Positions 12,410 through 25,260 of a stretch of DNA of 64,000 nucleotides are shown in pieces. Position 1 is the first letter of the stretch. Each line of letters starts with the position of its first letter. The notes below the pieces were generated by a model. The model was not told the origin of the DNA, made no database searches, and saw nothing but the letters and a program-made list of their open reading frames with translations. The DNA comes from Prosopocoilus inquinatus (taxonomy: Eukaryota > Arthropoda > Insecta > Coleoptera > Lucanidae): NCBI GenBank assembly GCA_036172665.1, contig CM069875.1, positions 22,103,806 to 22,167,805 of the forward strand, read 5' to 3'. The position numbers were made by a program, and so were the translations under genes.

Positions 12410-12441
12410 GTAGGAACTACCTACCTTGCCCACCTCGATGA

Positions 12442-13368
12442 GCCCCAATGAGTGGTAAAAGTAAAAGCCTAAAGTTTGTTAATTTGTGCAAATAACTACT
12501 GCTTTATGTTTTCTTAAAATTCGGAAAGAATGGAAATTTCGTGGTATTTTCTATTTTCTTTAAGGATCAAAACAATCCTGAAATTCAAGAGAATATATTG
12601 TTACGTTCTATTTATTTAATTCAGTTTTAAACATTAGGAGAGAATTATTAATTATTATAAAAATACAAAATAATACAATAAAATTCTTGTAGCCCTATTT
12701 CGCAATGTTTTTCTTTTACTCTTTACCTCGTTAGTTCATCATTGTATGTACCACGCTTCGCACCTTCCTCCCGTCTGTTCTTTCTCTATTGGATCACGCT
12801 TCATTTTAATGGCGATTTTAATTATAATAGCGATACGTTTAATGTAATGCAAGTTTCCCCCTGAAATAAATGAGAAATTTCTTAAATTTTAGTGGCTCTA
12901 TTCGATTTCCTAGTTTTCATTGGTCAACGAAGATTTAATATTTCGTAACTAGTTGGTCCCTTTTTGGATTTTTGGATCCAGGAATAATTTTGTGAAAACG
13001 TGCATATTTTTACTTATTCCCACTACTTGCATCTTCTTCGGTACATTGTAATAACAGGTACTATTAAGGTCCGAATCCAGGATGAGATATTTTCATAAAA
13101 ATCAAATTGCACCATTACGAAATCTCAGCAAAACTTACAATGAAAAATTTAAGTTTTGCTAACATTTTGTAATCATGAAACAGAATTCTCATCGTGAAAT
13201 CGCACCCTTACAATACAAAATTTTAGTCATTTTATGTGTTCTTATTTCATCTTCTTTTCTTGTCTTTTGAATGGATATTTCAGATCCGTTTTTTCAGTGG
13301 GCCACTTTATAATTTATCCTTCAAGTCGCAAGAAAAAATTAACGGAATAATCATCGACGTTTGAAACA
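12442..13368. other. noncoding stretch
   Basis: AT-rich sequence, either intron or 3' flank of the LDLa gene. No exon could be supported. Confidence 0.45.
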
Positions 13369-13624
13369 TTCGTCCTACGCATCCCATATAGAGGTGGATT
13401 GAAATTTTAGAAGTGGTTTTTTGTTTATAGTAGATTTTTGTGCCTTTTTTTGTTATTTATCCTCATAATGTTGTTATTGATGAACCATTGAAAGAAATTA
13501 ACTTCCATTATTTCATCAATGACAACATTATGAGAGCAAATAACAAAAAAGGAGCAGATCTATCATACACAAAAAACTAATTCCAAAATTTCAATCTATC
13601 TCTTGATGGGATACGTAGGACGAA
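13369..13624. mobile_element. hairpin MITE, 256 bp
   Basis: The ends are TTCGTCCTACG and its inverse CGTAGGACGAA. Pairing extends over almost the whole element, including TTGATGAACCATTGAAAG opposite CATTATTTCATCAATG near the centre. No coding capacity. Confidence 0.82.
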
Positions 13625-14691
13625 CGATTCTTTTCTATTTTTTCTTAATCTCAAATAACCTTAAAGAGAAAGAGTTTCCTGTGTTATTTTGGTTATTAAG
13701 AATATACTTACGAATTTTTCGATTTATTAATTTAATTTAGTAAAACTAAAATTAACCTCCGCCCACAATTTAATTTAGGACAAGATTTATCTCAGTTGTT
13801 TTTGGAAATTAAAAAAAATGTAGGTATAATTTTGAAGTATCTCCCCGTAAATAAAACAAAAATTCTTGATGAGAATAAACACAATATGGAAAGATGTGAG
13901 GAGTAATCCATCAAAGCTTATTTTATTGTCTGGAGACTAGCAAATTAAGTTACATCTATCAGATGTGCAGGAATTGCAATTCTGCGAAGACACCTCCAAA
14001 ACCGAACATCTTGAAGGCAAGCATATCCTGTTTGTGTAAAAATATCATTTTTAATCAATGAACAACACATCTCGTTTAATAGATGGTTTGTATACAACAG
14101 CCAGGGATATTTTTGATAATGATTTATACAGGGTGTCTTAGAAAAACTATTTCTAACTTTCAGAAATAATAGATAGCATGTACGAGGGAGGTTCACGCCA
14201 AAACAGGAATTTTCTCTGCGAGAGTAAAAATTGTTGAGATTTAGACCGTCTAGAAAGTATCAGGAATTATAAATATTTTCGAATTTTTTTCCATTATATG
14301 GCTTTCTCAACAGCTGAGAAGCGTAATATTTTTGTCAAAATCATTTTTCCAAATCAAATAAATAAAAGGGACAACAGACATTGAATTTTAACAATTTTAA
14401 ATAAGCAACGAGAAGTGTGCGCAGCGCAGTCGTCAAATTCATACACCAGCGTTGCAGAATTGACTTTCGTAGCATCACTACAAAAATAATCGGCATAACC
14501 TTGACTGCTCATCGTATTACATCTGACAATTTTTTTCAGCTATAGTTCATAGACAAAATTCAAATGCGCATCTTATTAAACGTGAAGTTAGGTCAGAATC
14601 AAAAACTTTGGTATTTTAAAGTTTTCACGTCTTGCAAAGTAAATTCACTTTATAATTTGAAATTTTGTGGTATATTAAGATTGCGTTAACA
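13625..14691. other. noncoding stretch
   Basis: No gene recognised; the 83-codon minus frame at 14196-13945 lacks any known motif. The text around 14130-14150 (CAGGGTGTCTTAGAAAAAC) resembles the CAGGGTG-starting dispersed repeats of insects, but its other end was not found. Confidence 0.4.
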
Positions 14692-14694
14692 TTA

Positions 14695-14869
14695 AGGCTA
14701 GTTTACATTATCCGATTTTGCATTCTATTTTTGTATTTGATTTTTCTGTTCGATTTTATATTCGAGTTTGTCTCGAATGGAAAATCGAATAGTGTAAAGG
14801 CAAAAATATCACATTTGAGCTAGTCGAAAATGAAAATCGAATGCAAAATCGGATAATGTAAACTAGCCT
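14695..14869. mobile_element. PIF/Harbinger-like MITE with TTA duplication, 175 bp
   Basis: The terminal inverted repeats match almost perfectly: AGGCTAGTTTACATTATCCG on the left and its exact inverse at the right, with the pairing continuing into ATTTTGCATTC. TTA flanks both sides (14692-14694 and 14870-14872), the 3-bp duplication typical of PIF/Harbinger elements. The interior repeats variants of TCGATTTT and has no coding capacity. Confidence 0.85.
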
Positions 14870-14872
14870 TTA

Positions 14873-15980
14873 CGGTCTGCTTTCTCAAACTGGGGAATTT
14901 TGAATCAGGTTTTTAATTGGGATCTGTCACATTTCAAACACTCTCAAAATTGACATTTACACTGTTAAATTGAGCATTATTATTATATGATATCCAGAAA
15001 TTAGTAAAGTTTTATTAATATGCATTTAAAGCAGTAAAAGAAAATAAATGCAGTTCCGGTTGTAACTAAAGGTTCGGCTGTTTTTTGGCCGAAACCGAAA
15101 CTCTAGCCGAACCACGAAATTGTGGCCGAAACCGATACCTTATCTTCGGTCGGATACTACGTGGTGTGTTACGTGGGACAAACTTACACCAATAGAAACA
15201 GAAATTGCAAAAAACAATTATTGCACAAATTGCACAACAAAAATTAATAGTTTGCAAAAGAACTGACTTTTTACCTACAGAGGTACTTTTAAGGCAAACT
15301 ATATGCTCTCAGGCTATTGACTGTTTTATCAGCACCTCTTTCAGCATATTTAAGATGATTTCAAAAAATACACAATACATAAACCCCTCTGTAAAAGAAT
15401 AAAAAAGTTACTACGAAAACGACCAGAGAAGTGTATTGTGGCTTGTGGCGAAGTGTTCACTTTGATCATTTTATCGTACATAAAAGTATACCTTTAGTAT
15501 CATGAAGATAAAATATTTTATAAATAAAGTTTCAACACAAACTTGATTATAACATGGAAAGTACCTATTCATTTTTGGACATATTTCTTTTTATTTTAAT
15601 AAGCAGAGTAGATCCGTGAAGCAGCGACCTTCATTTTTATTGCAGCCTTTGCATTCGACGTACCCTTTATTGACCGTAGCCAACTAAATTACATCACTTT
15701 TGAGTCAGTCACACGTTACTAAGGCTGGATAAATGCAAGCTAATTTTTTAAAAAGAGAAACAAGAGTTGTTCAATTTGTTTATTCCAGTTTTACGGTGTC
15801 AGTTGTAGAAGATTTTGCGAGTAGTTCAATAACTGAAATAGCGTATTTTTTATTATTTAAAAATTAGAAAGCTGTAAAGCCTGTATAAAAACAAAATGTT
15901 TCTACAAAAATCCGTTCTCTCTTAAAGTATATTTTCTTTAGAAATATCAAGAATAACAAGAAAATAAATAACTAAATATA
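14873..15980. other. noncoding stretch with a CCGAAAC-rich patch
   Basis: The patch at about 15070-15155 repeats GGCCGAAACCGAAAC-like words, a pattern often seen in subterminal regions of DNA transposons, but no terminal repeats were found. The rest is AT-rich without recognisable genes. Confidence 0.4.
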
Positions 15981-16571
15981 CAGTGACCGGCAGAAAGTTA
16001 ACTACATATGGAAAAATTCTTTATTATTGATTTATCAGGAAAATTTATTCTTTATGAAAGCTCCTGCATCTTCCCAAACTCAAGATCCGTGTGTCAAAGT
16101 TTGAATACCTGCTGTCATATACCGAGGAAATCAAAATATTTGAAATCGATATAAGAGTAAAGTACCTTTATTTTTCACGCTATGCGAAAATTTTAATTAT
16201 TTATTTGGAGAAGTTACTATGAAATCATAGCTTCCTACGATGGAAAAAAATAATTTGCCTACAAAAAATTGTAATTTTTATTGTATCAATGTTATTACTC
16301 ATAATTTTTAGTTCAGAATTGAGCAAAAGACAAATCTTAGAGCATGTTCATGTCACACTTGAAGAAACGTCCAGCTCTACACATTCAAAGTTCTGCGACA
16401 CACACGTTGTTACGAAAAGAAATAAAAAATACGTGAAATTATTTTTGTCATCGTAGACAGCATTTCCTCGGTATATCACAGAAGGTATTCAAACTTTGCC
16501 ACGTGCATCTTAAGTTTGGAAAGATGCAGGAGCTTTCATAAAAAATAAATTTTTCTGAGAAATCAATAATA
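15981..16571. mobile_element. hairpin MITE family B, copy 1, right end lost
   Basis: The left end reads TA then CAGTGACCGGCAGAAAG, a Tc1/mariner-like terminus. The segment ATGAAAGCTCCTGCATCTT (about 16056-16075) is repeated inverted near 16520-16540, and pairing covers most of the element. The outermost part of the left arm has no partner at the right, where the next hairpin element starts at 16572. This suggests truncation by, or insertion of, that element. A related sequence lies at 53932-54270. Confidence 0.75.
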
Positions 16572-17787
16572 GACTTCTCCTTTGAATTTCTGTTATTTTA
16601 TAGTTATAAGTTAACGATAAGGATCTATCAAAATGTAATATTTTCAATTTTCGGACACTTCTGCTTATACCGGAAGTAGCTGTAAAACTTTCTTATTTTA
16701 AATGGAATGCACCATATTTTAATACATTTTTGAAATCTTCGTAAAATTACGGTAGGAATTAAAGAAAAACATTTTATACGCTACGAAGAACCAAGAAATG
16801 AATATTCAAACACAGATATATTAAATGTATTTGATGATAAAAAAATCGACAATTCAAGAAGTTAAAAAAAAATTGTTACATCGAGGAAAATTTGCTATTA
16901 CTTAGACACAATAGAAAGTTATTACTAATAAGTAATAGCTAAGGACAACTATTATGTTATTTTTAATATTTTTAATTTATTTACTAGTTTTTATAAAATT
17001 TTGTATTGTAAGTGTAAATTTCTCCTTGTAAATGTGTAAGAAGACTTACCAAGAATTCCAATAGATGCGGCACTTGTAAATAAAAAGTTCAGATGATAGA
17101 TAATAATAATATTTAAATATTATTTTTCGGTTTCTAAAATGAAATTGACTTTACAGTCTGAAATTAATTTAAAAAACCTCTGTTTGTTAGATTTTCATAG
17201 CACCCTGTTCAGGAATAATACTGAAAAGTGAAAAAATTTATGTGTCGAATAGAAAATCTTTAATAGAAGGAGAAACGTAAGACATGGGTATTAATTCTGA
17301 TTCTTATGGTATAAAAATATACTGGGTGTTCTATTTAAAAAACATTACTTTACGACGGTTGAAATCAGTTCGAATAGAAGTTACTTTTCAACCAGTCCGT
17401 AAACAATTTTGTGTAAAATTAGGTATGACTTGAAAGCCTACGAGTATAGCCTACTACAAGCCAAAAATTAAGATTATGGCTTTTGTTACACAAAGATGGC
17501 AGTATCATAAATAGAGTACTGCAACTCTGAACTTTAAAAAAAATAAAATACCTCTAAAACGGCCACTTTTCTTGTATCACATCTTACACAAAATATTTTT
17601 AGAATTTCATGGAGATTTCAAAAAAGCAATAAAAAATGGGGTATTCTATTTAAAATAAGAAACTCGACAGCAACTTCCGGTACAAACGGAAGTACCCGAA
17701 AATTGGAAATATTATATTTTAATAGACTATTATCACTAATTTATAACTGCAAAATATGAAATAGAAATTCAAAGAGGAAGTCCGTAA
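16572..17787. mobile_element. hairpin element with GGTGTTC-type motifs, about 1.2 kb
   Basis: Arms of at least 200 bp are inverted. The segment with ATACCGGAAGTAGCTGT near 16668-16684 pairs with its inverse in ACAGCAACTTCCGGTAC near 17667-17684, and the outer ends share CTTTGAATTTCTGTTA or its inverse. Three copies of a GGGTGTTCTATTTAAAA-like word occur (17325, 17638, and inverted near 16705). A similar word starts the repeat at 51840. No coding capacity was recognised. Confidence 0.68.
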
Positions 17788-19210
17788 ACTGTTATTGAAT
17801 GAGTTGCCTGAATCTCCCTGTATATGTTGCATAAAATAACACTGAATTATTTATTTGTAGTAGTTTTTTTCCCAATTTACACTGCAATGAAAAAGTAGAA
17901 GTATATTCAGAAGGTTTAAAACCAATTATAAAAGATTGGACTTTCCAATTTTATCCGCACTAAAGAGATTTCATTTCACGTGTAAGTTAACGAAAACCTT
18001 TCCTACTTCGAACCGGATCGTAAAACACCAGAGACTTTTTTTAAGAACCCAATAACCGAAGTAATCCAAGCGGTTTCTAAATTACATTTTATATAAAACT
18101 GTAACTTTCCTGAGATCAAACTTTAAAAATAACTCAGAAGAGTGGTTAAATGATTCGTCCACTTTACTGCAAAGTTATAAGTTACAAAATCTAGAAAAAG
18201 ATTCTAATGTGTGTAATTTTCTTTTTTAAGTGTGACGTGTTTCTTGTAAGTAAGTTTAACGCTTTCCATTTATATATTTCCGGTAGTACGTTGACCAATC
18301 AAAATTCGGTTTTATTTACGTGATTATAGTTTCATGTCAGTAAAAGCGAACTGGGATTGCTCAACATATTTCCGGAGACATATAAACGGATAGCTGTAAA
18401 CCTATGTGTAGAGCTTTTTAGCTTTAAGTTAGAGCTATTTCTGCGTTAACGTTAAAATAATAGAAATGCGACAATTAACGTGAGAAATTATTAACACGCT
18501 AAATTTAACATTGTAGCCACACTAAGGCCCATATGACATAAATATTTGCTGTGGTGACCTATCTTTGTCTTCTGTAACATTTTGTGGCAAATTATCATAT
18601 TTGGCGCTAAAAACAAATTATTGAGTAACAATAAGTTGAAACATTTTGCATTTAAACTATCTTGATGAATACTTTAATACCAACCATGTTTGCTAATGCA
18701 GCGTGTATAAAAAGAAAAAACGAAAAGGGTGTTTTTTTTTCATTTTTGAAATAGGAGGCTTTCATTTTGCACATAGCTATAGCTCCCAACTCTAACAATA
18801 TTTAAAGCATTTTCCAATTTGATTTCAAGCGTTCAGCATGCAGAAGCGGTCTACTTCAAAAAAAGTAATAAAAAACCCATTTGTTGCATACTTTTTGAAG
18901 ACGATGTATAATAACCTCATATTCAAAAGAACTTTCAACAAAATGTGTCTGGAAAAAATTTACTATGTCTAAATATTAAGTTTAAGGCTGCGTTTCATAA
19001 AACACTTAAACCAGGATTAAATGTAATCCTAAGTTAGAATGCGACAGATAGGATGACTAATTAACACATTTAAACTTTATGCGTAATCACATTCGAACTC
19101 GAAAAACGACGCGCGGGTTATGAAACTAGAACGCGGGCATTGCAATCTTTCCACACACCCAAGTGCGACCTAGTTAAGCAAATAAAATTGTATATTTGCA
19201 AACAAACCTG
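17788..19210. other. noncoding stretch
   Basis: No gene recognised. The segment at 18990-19130 has a short GTTTCATAA inverse pair and a GC-richer end, too little to call an element. Confidence 0.45.
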
Positions 19211-19621
19211 TGTAAATAGTCTATGCAGCATTCGGAACTGCATTCGTTCACTAAATCGTTAGTACGATTCACATCGAGAGGCGTCGGCGTCTTCCCCACG
19301 ATGAACGTCGCTGTCGCCCCTGGACTGTTATTGCCGTATTCTTTGGAATTTTAATCAAATCTCCGGCGCCCTTAGATCTTAGTCGTCGCTCCACCGCCAA
19401 AGCCGTTTAACCGAACACCTCAGAGAAGCCGCCAGTCGACAAGTGTTCCGTCGTGACACAGGAAAGGATTCACCTCTCTGCATCGAGGACGAAAGGGAAA
19501 ACGCGACGCCAAAGATTAATCTTAATCTAATCAAATACTAGAATAAAGAGGCATATTATTATAATTCGTTTGTTTAAAAGTTCTACCTACGCCTCTGCAA
19601 TTCCGGAAGGTTTTCGTAACA
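19211..19621 (+). mobile_element. possible solo LTR of a gypsy-type element
   Basis: The segment begins TGTAAATAGTCTATGCA and ends CGTAACA, giving the TGT...ACA ends usual for LTRs. It is 411 bp, markedly GC-richer than the flanks, and has an AATAAA near 19541 in the position of an LTR poly(A) signal. Immediately downstream TGGTGGATCACCGC has the TGG start expected of a tRNA primer binding site. No gag or pol follows. It could instead be a conserved host regulatory element. Confidence 0.4.
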
Positions 19622-20644
19622 TGGTGGATCACCGCATATACCATAGGGAAGACCTTCCGTGAAGGCGCGAAAAGCTCTCAAAGTGAGAAAACAGAGCGTT
19701 TGCAAAATAAGTGCAAAATTTTTAACTATAATACGTCGACAGCACGGAACACAAACAACACGGAAAAAAAAAATAAAAAAAAACGTATAACAAAAAGAAA
19801 ATTCCTTAATCCGTCTCTTATTCGGCGTTCATAAAATAACAAAAAAGCTTGCTTCTCTGATCGTATACAGTAAATATCGTGGGAATGACTAATTTGCAAG
19901 ACACACTCACCGAATATCATCTATGTGGAGGATCAGTTTCAAACAAACGTTCACCATTAGACATTTAGAAATGTTTATAATTGTTCGACGTGGCGTTTAT
20001 CATTAGCGACACACAGACGAGATCGCAAAAAGAGATTAGCACAAATACTGTCGACGGCATTATGAATACACTCCTCTGAAACGCTGTTCTCTCGCCGTTC
20101 GTGAATCCTATTTAGCTTTAATTCGTTCAATCACTTTTCACAAACTGAACTGTTGATTCCAAAAAATCGGAGCAATAATTGTGTGTTATAATAACAAAAA
20201 AATGAAGCAAATTCTTTCGCTCAGCGGTGGCTCAGCTGTAATACGACTTATGCGACGTTAAACAAAACGCTTTTATTGGCCTCTCGATTTCGGCAAAGGT
20301 CACTGCTCGATCACACTTCTGTTTTTCGTTCCAATCAAATTTCCGTTTCTTGACCTACCTCAAAGACATAAATGTACGTTTATTGACCGATTTTTAACTA
20401 CGATTTTCTCGAAATGCGTAAAACTTTTGTTAAGGACATGTAAGTTCAATCATTCCCATATACATATATAGTGATGTATTACAGGTTTAAATTTCTGCAC
20501 TTATTTCACAAACACCCGGTATATTGTAAGTTAGGCTGTTGCAATATTTTCCTTTCATCACTACAGTGTATTTACTTCCAAATTTCCATAATAGACAACA
20601 CCGCTTAATCAGTCTGACTTGAATTATCTCAATTTGACGTATAT
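19622..20644. other. noncoding stretch, possible leader of the LTR element
   Basis: If 19211-19621 is an LTR, the first few hundred bases here would be its leader. No frame with gag-like features is visible. The part at about 20220-20350 is somewhat GC-richer. Confidence 0.35.
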
Positions 20645-21395
20645 ATAACAAGTGTTCATTTCGAAATCCGGTAGCATTACCTGTGAAAAACTTTTGTTTC
20701 GAAAAACGTTTGTCGCAGTGTTAAAATTGGACGTAACCTAACTTTGAAATGTCATCATAATATAAAACGTATCTAAAAGAATATGTTACAACTCACTCAG
20801 AAATTAAATATTTTTTTACATAAGAAGTTATAATGTCCCTATCTGAGATTACCGAGCAGCAATTTTTGCACCAATGTCATGCGATAAAGATAGAGCTTTA
20901 CATCTTCAGGTAATAATTTGTGTCAGTCAAATTGATTGTGATAACGAGCGAATAGAGATGTATGGAGCATTTTCTACTGCAATTTGCACTTTCCATAACA
21001 TTAGCAATACGTTTTCATAGTTGACTGTTCTTCGGAAGATCCTCCAGTTTGTCGAAACATCTGTACCTATCAATGCAGATTGTCTTCAAATATTTTATAG
21101 TCAACAATACAACGACAAATTCAGTTCTAAACTCTTCCAAGCAGTTTCGGTACTCCCGTGACTTTTGAACCGTTACGAAAATTAATTTTCAATCATAAAT
21201 CTGCTTCAATGTAAACACCAAACGTCATTTTGTAATGCAATATAAAGTTAATAATATCGTAAATAAGTTCCGAAAAGAAATTATTTTTGCAATTAAACCA
21301 ATAAATAAGTTAAGTTAAGCTACGACATGCGTTTAAAAAAAATCATTTGTTTGCAACGCCAATGCTACCGGAAATCGAAATGAACACTTGTTATA
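20645..21395. mobile_element. MITE-like element with inverted ends, about 750 bp
   Basis: The left end ATAACAAGTGTTCATTTCGA and the continuing CCGGTAGCATT reappear inverted at 21363-21395 (AATGCTACCGG then TCGAAATGAACACTTGTTAT). The inverted repeat is about 33 bp with few mismatches. The interior has no recognisable coding sequence. Confidence 0.78.
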
Positions 21396-22543
21396 CAATT
21401 ATACAATATAGGCGACCTATTAACATAAAATCACGGCCTACGTCACTTGCAAATATGTAAATAAGGAGTTATTTATACAATGTTTACACATTTTTGTAAA
21501 TAAAGGACCTATTAACGAATGTTATGTTCTACTACTAGTAGGAGTATTCTGAATCTGAGTCCGCTGAGAAAAATTTTAAAACAAATACAGCTTACAATCT
21601 TAAAAAATAAAACTCTGCATTCGTAAATCGTCCTTATCATCCGTACCGAAATTAGCGCATGTAAAATTCTTTGACCATCAGCATTTCCTATTGTTTCCGA
21701 TAACGAAATTACTCGACCCTTCCGTAACGATGTGACCCAATTAAACAAAATCAGCCAATTAAGATTTGTTTATCGTACTTTTACGAACATGCGTCTCCAG
21801 ATTGCGGCCGCAACGACTCGACTCGACTGCCTGAAATTGACGCCGTTCTTTGTAAACAATGCGGCTCAAGTTGGCGTTCAATAGGGCCCAGATAAGCGGG
21901 ACAATTGTGATTAGCAGCGAGTCGGCTGGACAACTCGCCATTGAATCGGGTGGAAATGACGTGATAAGGAACTAGTTCTGTTACACCGGTCCTGCCACAA
22001 TGGACTTTACTGCTAAAGCTCTCTCATAATCGGAAATCTTCGAAGTGTTGCCAATAGTGCAGCTTCGACCCGACATAATCGAACTCGATGACCATGGAGA
22101 ATTATCTTGCAAATAGTTTTGTGATTTATGGAAACTAGCAAACTGTATAGAACGGAGTGTGAGGAAAAAGCGTTCAGAAAGGAAATTGCTACAAGTACTA
22201 CTGCTACAACTGACAAACGGGAATTTTCATCGTGATGAAGTATTTGATAAAGTAATTTCCTGTACTTAACTACTTTTTGTACATAATCTTGTGGCATTCA
22301 GAGTAGACCATGTTAGGGTGACTTTTTTGTTTGTATTATTTTTATAACGGGAAAAGCAGCCTACTGCCATGCCAAAAGTTCATGAATGCTTTATATCTTT
22401 CTAATTCTAAGAGATGAGAAATGTGTGAATCCTAAAAGGTAAGAAATCTGACAATCCTATAATTTCACACACACTAATTGTTGAATAATAAAGAATTCGC
22501 TTCCATACGAAGGAGTATTGGTATATGTATTCTTATCACTTGT
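21396..22543. other. noncoding stretch with a GC-richer island
   Basis: The part at 21780-22010 is GC-richer than its flanks and not obviously repetitive, so it is a candidate conserved regulatory element. Open frames on the minus strand (21748-21512, 21941-21759, 22297-22013) have no domain I recognise. Confidence 0.4.
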
Positions 22544-23002
22544 GATTCTGAAATGTCTCCCGATATTTTCAGGGTGAATAGAGCGTCAAGAAATAAGGTC
22601 ACCTTTTTATATAATATTTTTTCGAAAACTGAATAATAAGGGAGTTATAACCCCTGTAAGAGGGGTGAAAAATTTTGTTTTTTGGCAATATCTTCGATCG
22701 GATCCTTTAACTTATCAAACTAATATTTTGAATACAGATATAAGGCATCTAACTGCGCATTAAACACGTATTTGTCAGATCCTCTATTCTTCTTAAAGGG
22801 CAGTTTTATAGGGATAGCTTTCAGTATTTTACCCCTAACTTTTTATTTTTTATATATTTGGTCAAGAATTTGCGAAAGAAATATTCTTTAGATTATTAGG
22901 CACAAAAAAGGTTCTCTCATTGCATTTCGATAAACTCAAAAAGGTGACCTTATTTTTTGCTGTTCTATTCACCCTGAAAATATCGGGAGACATTTCTGAA
23001 TC
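22544..23002. mobile_element. hairpin MITE, 459 bp
   Basis: Near-perfect terminal inverted repeats: GAAATGTCTCCCGATATTTT then CAGGGTGAATAG at the left, with the inverse (CTATTCACCCTG then AAAATATCGGGAGACATTTC) at the right. Pairing continues into the AAGGTCACCTTTTT block. No coding capacity. Confidence 0.87.
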
Positions 23003-23733
23003 TCGATGTATATCAGTACAATACATATTTTCTAATTCATTGTAAAAAATAAATATTTTTGCAAAATCAGAAACATCTTAAACTTTAATATTAAGAAAAT
23101 TATTGTTAGTTCATGAAATGATTCTATTTCTCGAACGCAATAACTAAATAATTTTGATCGTATTTTGTAGCTCAATTTAAATAAAGAAATGACTCCAACA
23201 TTCTTTAAATCTTACTTTCTACATTAAATAAATGAATTAAGCGAAACGGCAGAGCACAGAAGTTCATTACTACGCTGAATTCAAGTAGCTTTGAAATTAT
23301 GATACAGCAGCCTCAAAGTATATTACAAACATGACCTCTAAACGTGTAAACTTGCTGGGGTTTGTTTATGTTTACTTAATGTTTCTGATTCAGCCTACGC
23401 GAAAGGGTTCGAACCCCGTTCGATTTGGTTATTTAAATAGTAAATCTAGAGATCTATTTCTGAAATGTAAAAGATGAAAATTTACATTTGTTTGTTCTTC
23501 TACAGTCCAGAGTGTAATTTTTTTGAATTAATCTGTAGACTTTTTTATGATTTTTTGCCTACTTTGCCAAGTATTTTTTTATATAATATAGCAACTAAAT
23601 ATATTTTTCTTTTTCATTAAATTGTTACAACATGGGCCACCGATCTTTAAAATTTTTTTCACTCCATCTAGCTCTCTTACGACACGAACGCCAAGTAAAA
23701 CAGAATCGGTCTCATGTTTTACGAATATGCTGC
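23003..23733. other. noncoding stretch
   Basis: No gene recognised. A GGGTTCGAACCCC word at about 23407 resembles a tRNA B box, but no A box or cloverleaf surrounds it. Confidence 0.45.
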
Positions 23734-24048
23734 GTTCATACACGGAAAATTAACATTAATTTAAAATTAATTTAAAATTATGGAATGTAAACTTCTATTC
23801 TAATAAACGAGAACTTTCATTCATGATTTCTATTTTTAAATTAATTAACTCAATTTCACTCTAAAGTTGATTAACTTTTACCTTTCAGGTTAATGAATAA
23901 TGTTTCTGTGCATGCCGACATTGCTACCGCAATTTTAAAAGGAACATCTCTTCTTAATTTAGTTTAGAGTTGCGTAAACAATCATTTATAGTCAAGCTAA
24001 ATTAAATTACGTTAAATTAACGCTAATGTTAATTTTTCGTGCATGAAC
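23734..24048. mobile_element. MITE-like element, about 315 bp
   Basis: The ends GTTCATACACGGAAAATTAA and, inverted, GTTCATGCACGAAAAATTAA match over about 30 bp and continue into AT-rich pairing (CATTAATTT-like). The centre is unique and noncoding. Confidence 0.75.
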
Positions 24049-25257
24049 TTAACTTTATTCAGTTTTTGCATATGGGCAACCACGAAGTATGCATATTGCA
24101 TCGTAGCTTGTCATGACGTTAAAAAAATATTAATAATTTGAAAAAATAAATAATAAAGCTCATGTAATACCGGGTGAGTCATATTTCTGCATTTCTGTAA
24201 TAACTTTCTTATCAATAGAGATAGGACAAAAAAACTTTCAAGAAAAATTGTTTGACATGTCAAGGACTATATATTTGTTAAATTAGTTAAAGTCGATCTG
24301 AAATTGTTTTCGAGCGACCACGCCTCCTTCGTTTTTTTAATTACATGGTATATTTTTAATAATGGATTTTGATAGAAAGCTTCTTTCTCTTTCTGATGGT
24401 GTAAGGGTTTTGCTATCTTAGATAACAAAAATGTTCAGGAAAAGATCAGGAACTTTTCCATCGCAGTAATACGGATGTGGTGCGGAAATTTCACTTCTCG
24501 AGGGTTTTAACAATTAATTGTCGTAAACAATAATTATGTAGGTACCAGAACTAAAACTACCCAATGACGATGGAGATTACCACACAGGGTTAACTAACTG
24601 TGGTACCTATATTTGGGTTGCAAATTTGTAGGTTAATAGTGAATTCCTTGTTATCTTTTGAAAATTACCTTAATCCCAACAAAGTAAATAAGCACAACCA
24701 CTTTAACAAATTTCTAAGTTATCATACGGAATAACACCTTAGGAAGAAAAATTCGGTTAAGTAAATATCAAATGTACGATCTTCTACAGTAAAACATTTC
24801 CTCGCCATTTTAACAAAATTGGCAAAACACTGTTCTTTTGGCACTCTCCAGTGATAAATATCATATCGACTAATTCTTTATGACTACCAAATACTTCCTT
24901 TTTAAGTTAAAACTGTATCTTTTAAGTTTATAGATTCTAAAGTCTCATACAAACTCTGTCATTTAGTGGACAATGAAAGATTACTGTTTGTTTTGGGCAA
25001 CTATATTTAGAAGTCAATCATATCTATTAAAATGCCGATTATAAAATTGGTAAGAAACCCTTTAAAATTCTATAGTTTCATCACCCAGCGTCATTTTTCG
25101 CTGAGTTTTGGGTTTCGTAACTGGAATGTACTAAACAAAAAATTATTAAAAGTCGTTATTGGTAAATATAAAAGTGGCAATGCCTGGAGCATAAATGAAA
25201 AACTGATGATCAAAACATGTAACACATGAAACATTTTAAGTGAGAAAATAGTTTTTA
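24049..25257. other. noncoding stretch with one repeat-like start
   Basis: At 24170-24200 the text ATACCGGGTGAGTCATATTT resembles the GGGTG-starting dispersed repeats of insects, but no matching end was found. The 65-codon frame at 25032-25229 has no known motif. Confidence 0.4.
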
Positions 25258-25260
25258 AGC

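Noticed and set aside
23400..23420. tRNA B-box-like word GGGTTCGAACCCC
   Set aside because: No A box, anticodon arm or acceptor stem around it.
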